Assembly (NCBI GenBank): GCA_021808195.1
Contig: JAKBCE010000004.1
Span: 1 to 64,000 of the forward strand
Length of the DNA: 64,000 nt
Source of the DNA: Pseudomonadota bacterium
GTDB lineage: Bacteria > Pseudomonadota > Gammaproteobacteria > Steroidobacterales > Steroidobacteraceae
Reading direction: 5' to 3'
Under the pieces are notes generated by a model. It was given only the letters and a program-made list of their open reading frames with translations, had not been told where the DNA came from and ran no database searches. The translations under genes were made by a program, and so were the position numbers. Below, piece by piece: positions 61,953-64,000 of this stretch (the first letter of the stretch is position 1; the number at the start of each line of letters is the position of its first letter).

Positions 61953-63200
61953 TCAGGACTCCGCCGATCCGGGCCGCTGCGGGGCCTGCCCCGCGCGGCG
62001 GTGAAACACACCGGTCAGCGCCACGATTTTGGAAAATCCGAGCGCATCCTGCGGCGTCCACTCACCGGCCGCCTCACCGTAAACACCCTTAGAGGCGCTC
62101 ATCAGCGAGTGCGGCGAGTCGACGCCCTCGATAAACAGGTTGCCCGGGCGCAGCGCGAAGCGCACCGTGCCGCTCACCCGTGCCTGCGAGGACTCGAGCA
62201 GGGCCTCGATGTCCCGGCAGACCGGATCGAGCAGCTGGCCTTCGTGCACCAGATCGCCGTATGGCTGGGCCACCAGCTCCTTGATCCGCTGCTGCCGGCC
62301 GGTGAGCACGAGCTTCTCCAGTTCCCGATGCGCGGTCAGCAGCACCTCGGCGGCCGGCGCCTCGAAGGCCACTCGGCCCTTGGTGCCGATGATGGTATCG
62401 CCGAGGTGAATGCCACGACCGATGCCGAAGGGCGCAGCCAGGGATTCCAGCGCCTCGATCAGCGCCACAGGCGTGAACGCGCGGCCATCGAGGCCGACGG
62501 GCCGGCCGCGCTCGAACGCAAGCGCGTGGGTTTCAGGCGCTCGCGGGCGGGTGAACGCATCCCGGGTGAGCACCCAGGCCTCATCCGCAATGGTGCCGGA
62601 CGAGGTGAGGGTCTCTTGGCCGCCGATCGTCACCCCCCACAACCCCCGGTTAATCGAATAAGCCGCGCCAAACGGCGGTATCGGCAGGCCGCGGGCCTGC
62701 AGAAATGCCAGCTCCTCGGGCCGCTTGAAGGCCTCGTCGCGCACGGGGGCGAGCACCTCGAGATCGGGCGCCAGGGTGCGCATCGCCACTTCGAAGCGCA
62801 CCTGATCGTTGCCGGCAGCGGTGCAGCCGTGCGCGATCATGCGGGTGCCGAGCTTGCGCGCCATGTGGGCGATGGTCTGAGCCTGCATGACGCGTTCAGC
62901 ACCGACGCACAGCGGATAGAGCTGCCCGCGCTTCACGTTGCCCATGATCAGAAAGCGCAGCACCTGCTCGAAATACTCCGCGCGCGCGTCGACTTGATGG
63001 TGCGCGACGGCACCGAGTGCACGCGCCCGCTCAGCGAGCGTGCGTGCCGCATCGGAGTCGATGCCACCGGTATCGACGGTGACGGTGATCACCGGACGCT
63101 GGTAAGTCTCCTTCAGCCACGGCACCAGAAAAGAGGTGTCGAGACCGCCGGAATAGGCGAGAACGATGGGCTGTTCGCCCGCGGAAGTGGCTGTGGGCAT
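61953..63200 (-). CDS. argG: Argininosuccinate synthase
   Basis: 415 residues. ATP-dependent joining of citrulline and aspartate. The PP-loop is VLAYSGGLDTSFLVPWL. AHGCTAAGNDQVRFEVAM and FGAAYSINRGLWGVTIGG are the conserved substrate loops. Starts 3 bases after argR stops, so the regulator and enzyme share a message. Confidence 0.95.
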   Translation of the reverse strand: MPTATSAGEQPIVLAYSGGLDTSFLVPWLKETYQRPVITVTVDTGGIDSDAARTLAERARALGAVAHHQVDARAEYFEQVLRFLIMGNVKRGQLYPLCVGAERVMQAQTIAHMARKLGTRMIAHGCTAAGNDQVRFEVAMRTLAPDLEVLAPVRDEAFKRPEELAFLQARGLPIPPFGAAYSINRGLWGVTIGGQETLTSSGTIADEAWVLTRDAFTRPRAPETHALAFERGRPVGLDGRAFTPVALIEALESLAAPFGIGRGIHLGDTIIGTKGRVAFEAPAAEVLLTAHRELEKLVLTGRQQRIKELVAQPYGDLVHEGQLLDPVCRDIEALLESSQARVSGTVRFALRPGNLFIEGVDSPHSLMSASKGVYGEAAGEWTPQDALGFSKIVALTGVFHRRAGQAPQRPGSAES

Positions 63201-63203
63201 GGC

Positions 63204-63650
63204 TCAGATCCGAAAGAGCGCCTGCAGTCGCGTGATCAGCTGTTCCTGAGCGCGCTCCGAGGCGGTGGCGATGAAGATGGTGTCGTCACCCGAAAGGGTG
63301 CCGGCGACTTCGGGCCATTCGGCCCGATCGATGGCGACCGCAACACTCTGGGCCGCGCCGATGGTCGTGCGCAGCACCGTCAGCGACGGCCCGGCTCGCT
63401 TCAGCCCGCGCACGAACTGCGCGAGCATGGCGAAATCACCCTGGGTACGTGAGACCTCGTCCGGCGGCAGAACGTAGCGACCGCTCGCCTTCAGCACGCC
63501 GAGGTCGCGCAGGTCGCGGCTGACCGAGGACTGGGTGACCTCGTACCCTTCTGCGCGCAGCAAACTCACCAGATCCTCCTGGCGATGGACGACACCACTG
63601 CGCAACAAGCGCACCACGGCCTGGCGACGTTCGAGTTGCTGGACATCCAT
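63204..63650 (-). CDS. argR: Arginine repressor ArgR
   Basis: 148 residues. N-terminal winged helix (EDLVSLLRAEGYEVTQSSVSRDLRDLGVLKA) and the C-terminal hexamerisation/arginine-binding domain (TIGAAQSVAVAIDRAEWPEVAGTLSGDDTIFI). Binds paired ARG boxes when arginine is bound. First gene of the arginine run, and its promoter carries such a pair. Start ATG 63650. Confidence 0.93.
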   Translation of the reverse strand: MDVQQLERRQAVVRLLRSGVVHRQEDLVSLLRAEGYEVTQSSVSRDLRDLGVLKASGRYVLPPDEVSRTQGDFAMLAQFVRGLKRAGPSLTVLRTTIGAAQSVAVAIDRAEWPEVAGTLSGDDTIFIATASERAQEQLITRLQALFRI

Positions 63651-63675
63651 GGCGATTAGGGGCGGCGAGGGCGTG

Positions 63676-63714
63676 TGTGCATAAAGTTGCGCGTATTTTG
63701 CATATTAATTCGCG
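63676..63714 (-). promoter_or_regulatory. Paired ARG boxes at the argR-argG promoter
   Basis: Two 18-bp ARG-box-like sites, 63697-63714 (core TTGCAT-ATTA-ATTCGC) and 63676-63693 (weaker), are separated by exactly 3 bp, the canonical ArgR hexamer spacing. Box 1 agrees with the E. coli consensus at most core positions (TTGcAT for TTGAAT). The pair covers the -10 and start of the predicted promoter, the geometry of direct autorepression. Confidence 0.7.
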
Positions 63715-63722
63715 CAAGTCAA
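63695..63722 (-). promoter_or_regulatory. Predicted argR operon promoter
   Basis: On the minus strand TTGACT (63722-63717) and CAAAAT (63700-63695) are 16 bp apart. Transcription would start near 63688, about 38 bases before argR. ARG box 1 lies between and over the hexamers. Confidence 0.55.
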
Positions 63723-63725
63723 TGC

Positions 63726-64000
63726 TCACTTCGTCACCGTGAACACCAGATCCGCCCCGCCGAGCTGGCCGCTCTTGCTCTGTCCGGCTAACTTGCCCTG
63801 CCCGGCCTCGATGCGGATCGTCCAGTGCTCACCGATGCTGTAGCGCAGCCGGACCGCGCTCAACTGCTCGGTGAGCCCCACCCCGTAGCTCACGTACAGG
63901 CGTGGCGAGAGGTACTTGCCCAGCACCAGCGAGGTCTGATTGTTCAGATCGGTCTGCAGGCTCACGTCGGGCAAGCCGATGCGCGAGCCGAGCTGCTGCG
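63726..64000 (-). CDS. TamB-like translocation/assembly protein, C-terminal end
   Basis: The last 91 codons of a gene that continues beyond the right edge; the frame is open to base 64000. The sequence LGKYLSPRLYVSYGVGL followed by VRLRYSIGEHWTIRIEAG and a terminal GADLVFTVTK matches the conserved C-terminal DUF490 domain of TamB, which works with TamA/BamA in outer-membrane protein and lipid traffic. Only this end is visible, so a longer AsmA-like paralogue is also possible. Confidence 0.8.
   Translation of the reverse strand, partial: QQLGSRIGLPDVSLQTDLNNQTSLVLGKYLSPRLYVSYGVGLTEQLSAVRLRYSIGEHWTIRIEAGQGKLAGQSKSGQLGGADLVFTVTK

Overview
The window is GC-rich, densely coded chromosomal DNA from a gammaproteobacterium. 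The gene orders engB-cytochrome c4-dsbA next to polA, argH-algZ-algR, dapF-DUF484-xerC-hslV-hslU and ubiE-ubiJ-ubiB are those of free-living gammaproteobacteria. An N-acetylornithine-type transcarbamylase in the arginine operon points to the Xanthomonadales/Nevskiales side (inference; no rRNA is present to confirm it). I see no prophage, insertion sequence, CRISPR array or rRNA. One tRNA (Arg-CCG) is present.

Layout. 1-395: the 3' end of a gene made of perfect decapeptide repeats, with an intrinsic terminator. 405-9632: lipid and signalling genes (FadD-like ligase, cupin, LytTR regulator, degenerate EAL protein, acyl-CoA dehydrogenase, lipase-like hydrolase). 8712-10904: an OxyR/AhpC/AhpD peroxide-defence locus. 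11513-18714: YajQ divergent from a complete trpEGDCFBA operon, which is preceded by a tryptophan leader peptide and attenuator. 18750-20738: small housekeeping genes, including a 37-codon ribosomal protein THX. 20976-25793: a 2-oxoacid (probably 2-oxoglutarate) oxidoreductase operon korCAB. 26034-29068: ubiquinone genes ubiE, ubiJ, ubiB. 29171-31526: a transporter, a GST and an outer-membrane protein. 31725-35396: a 1223-residue hemerythrin-GAF-GGDEF-globin-GAF-EAL protein. 35444-38984: tRNA-Arg, a membrane cytochrome c, ubiK, and an amtB with sigma-54/NtrC signals. 39068-44154: metabolic genes, lptM and polA. 44163-48925: gabD-like dehydrogenase, a possible small RNA, engB, cytochrome c4 and two tandem DsbA proteins.

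From 63713 back to 48946 the minus strand carries one almost unbroken run: argR, argG, an uncharacterised P-loop protein, argC, argD, argF', argB, argH, algZ, algR, dapF, DUF484, xerC, hslV, hslU. Its promoter carries a pair of ARG-box-like sites with the canonical 3-bp gap. The last 275 bases hold the C-terminus of a TamB-like protein.

Themes. Amino-acid biosynthesis is arranged as two large, translationally coupled operons, one with an attenuation signal and one with an ArgR-type signal. Cyclic-di-GMP appears three times (YajQ, a catalytically degraded EAL protein, the large sensor enzyme). The points most worth following are the dual-metal c-di-GMP enzyme, the P-loop protein embedded in the arginine operon, the trp attenuator, and two apparently unannotated RNA elements (45786-45898 plus strand; 25845-25925 minus strand).
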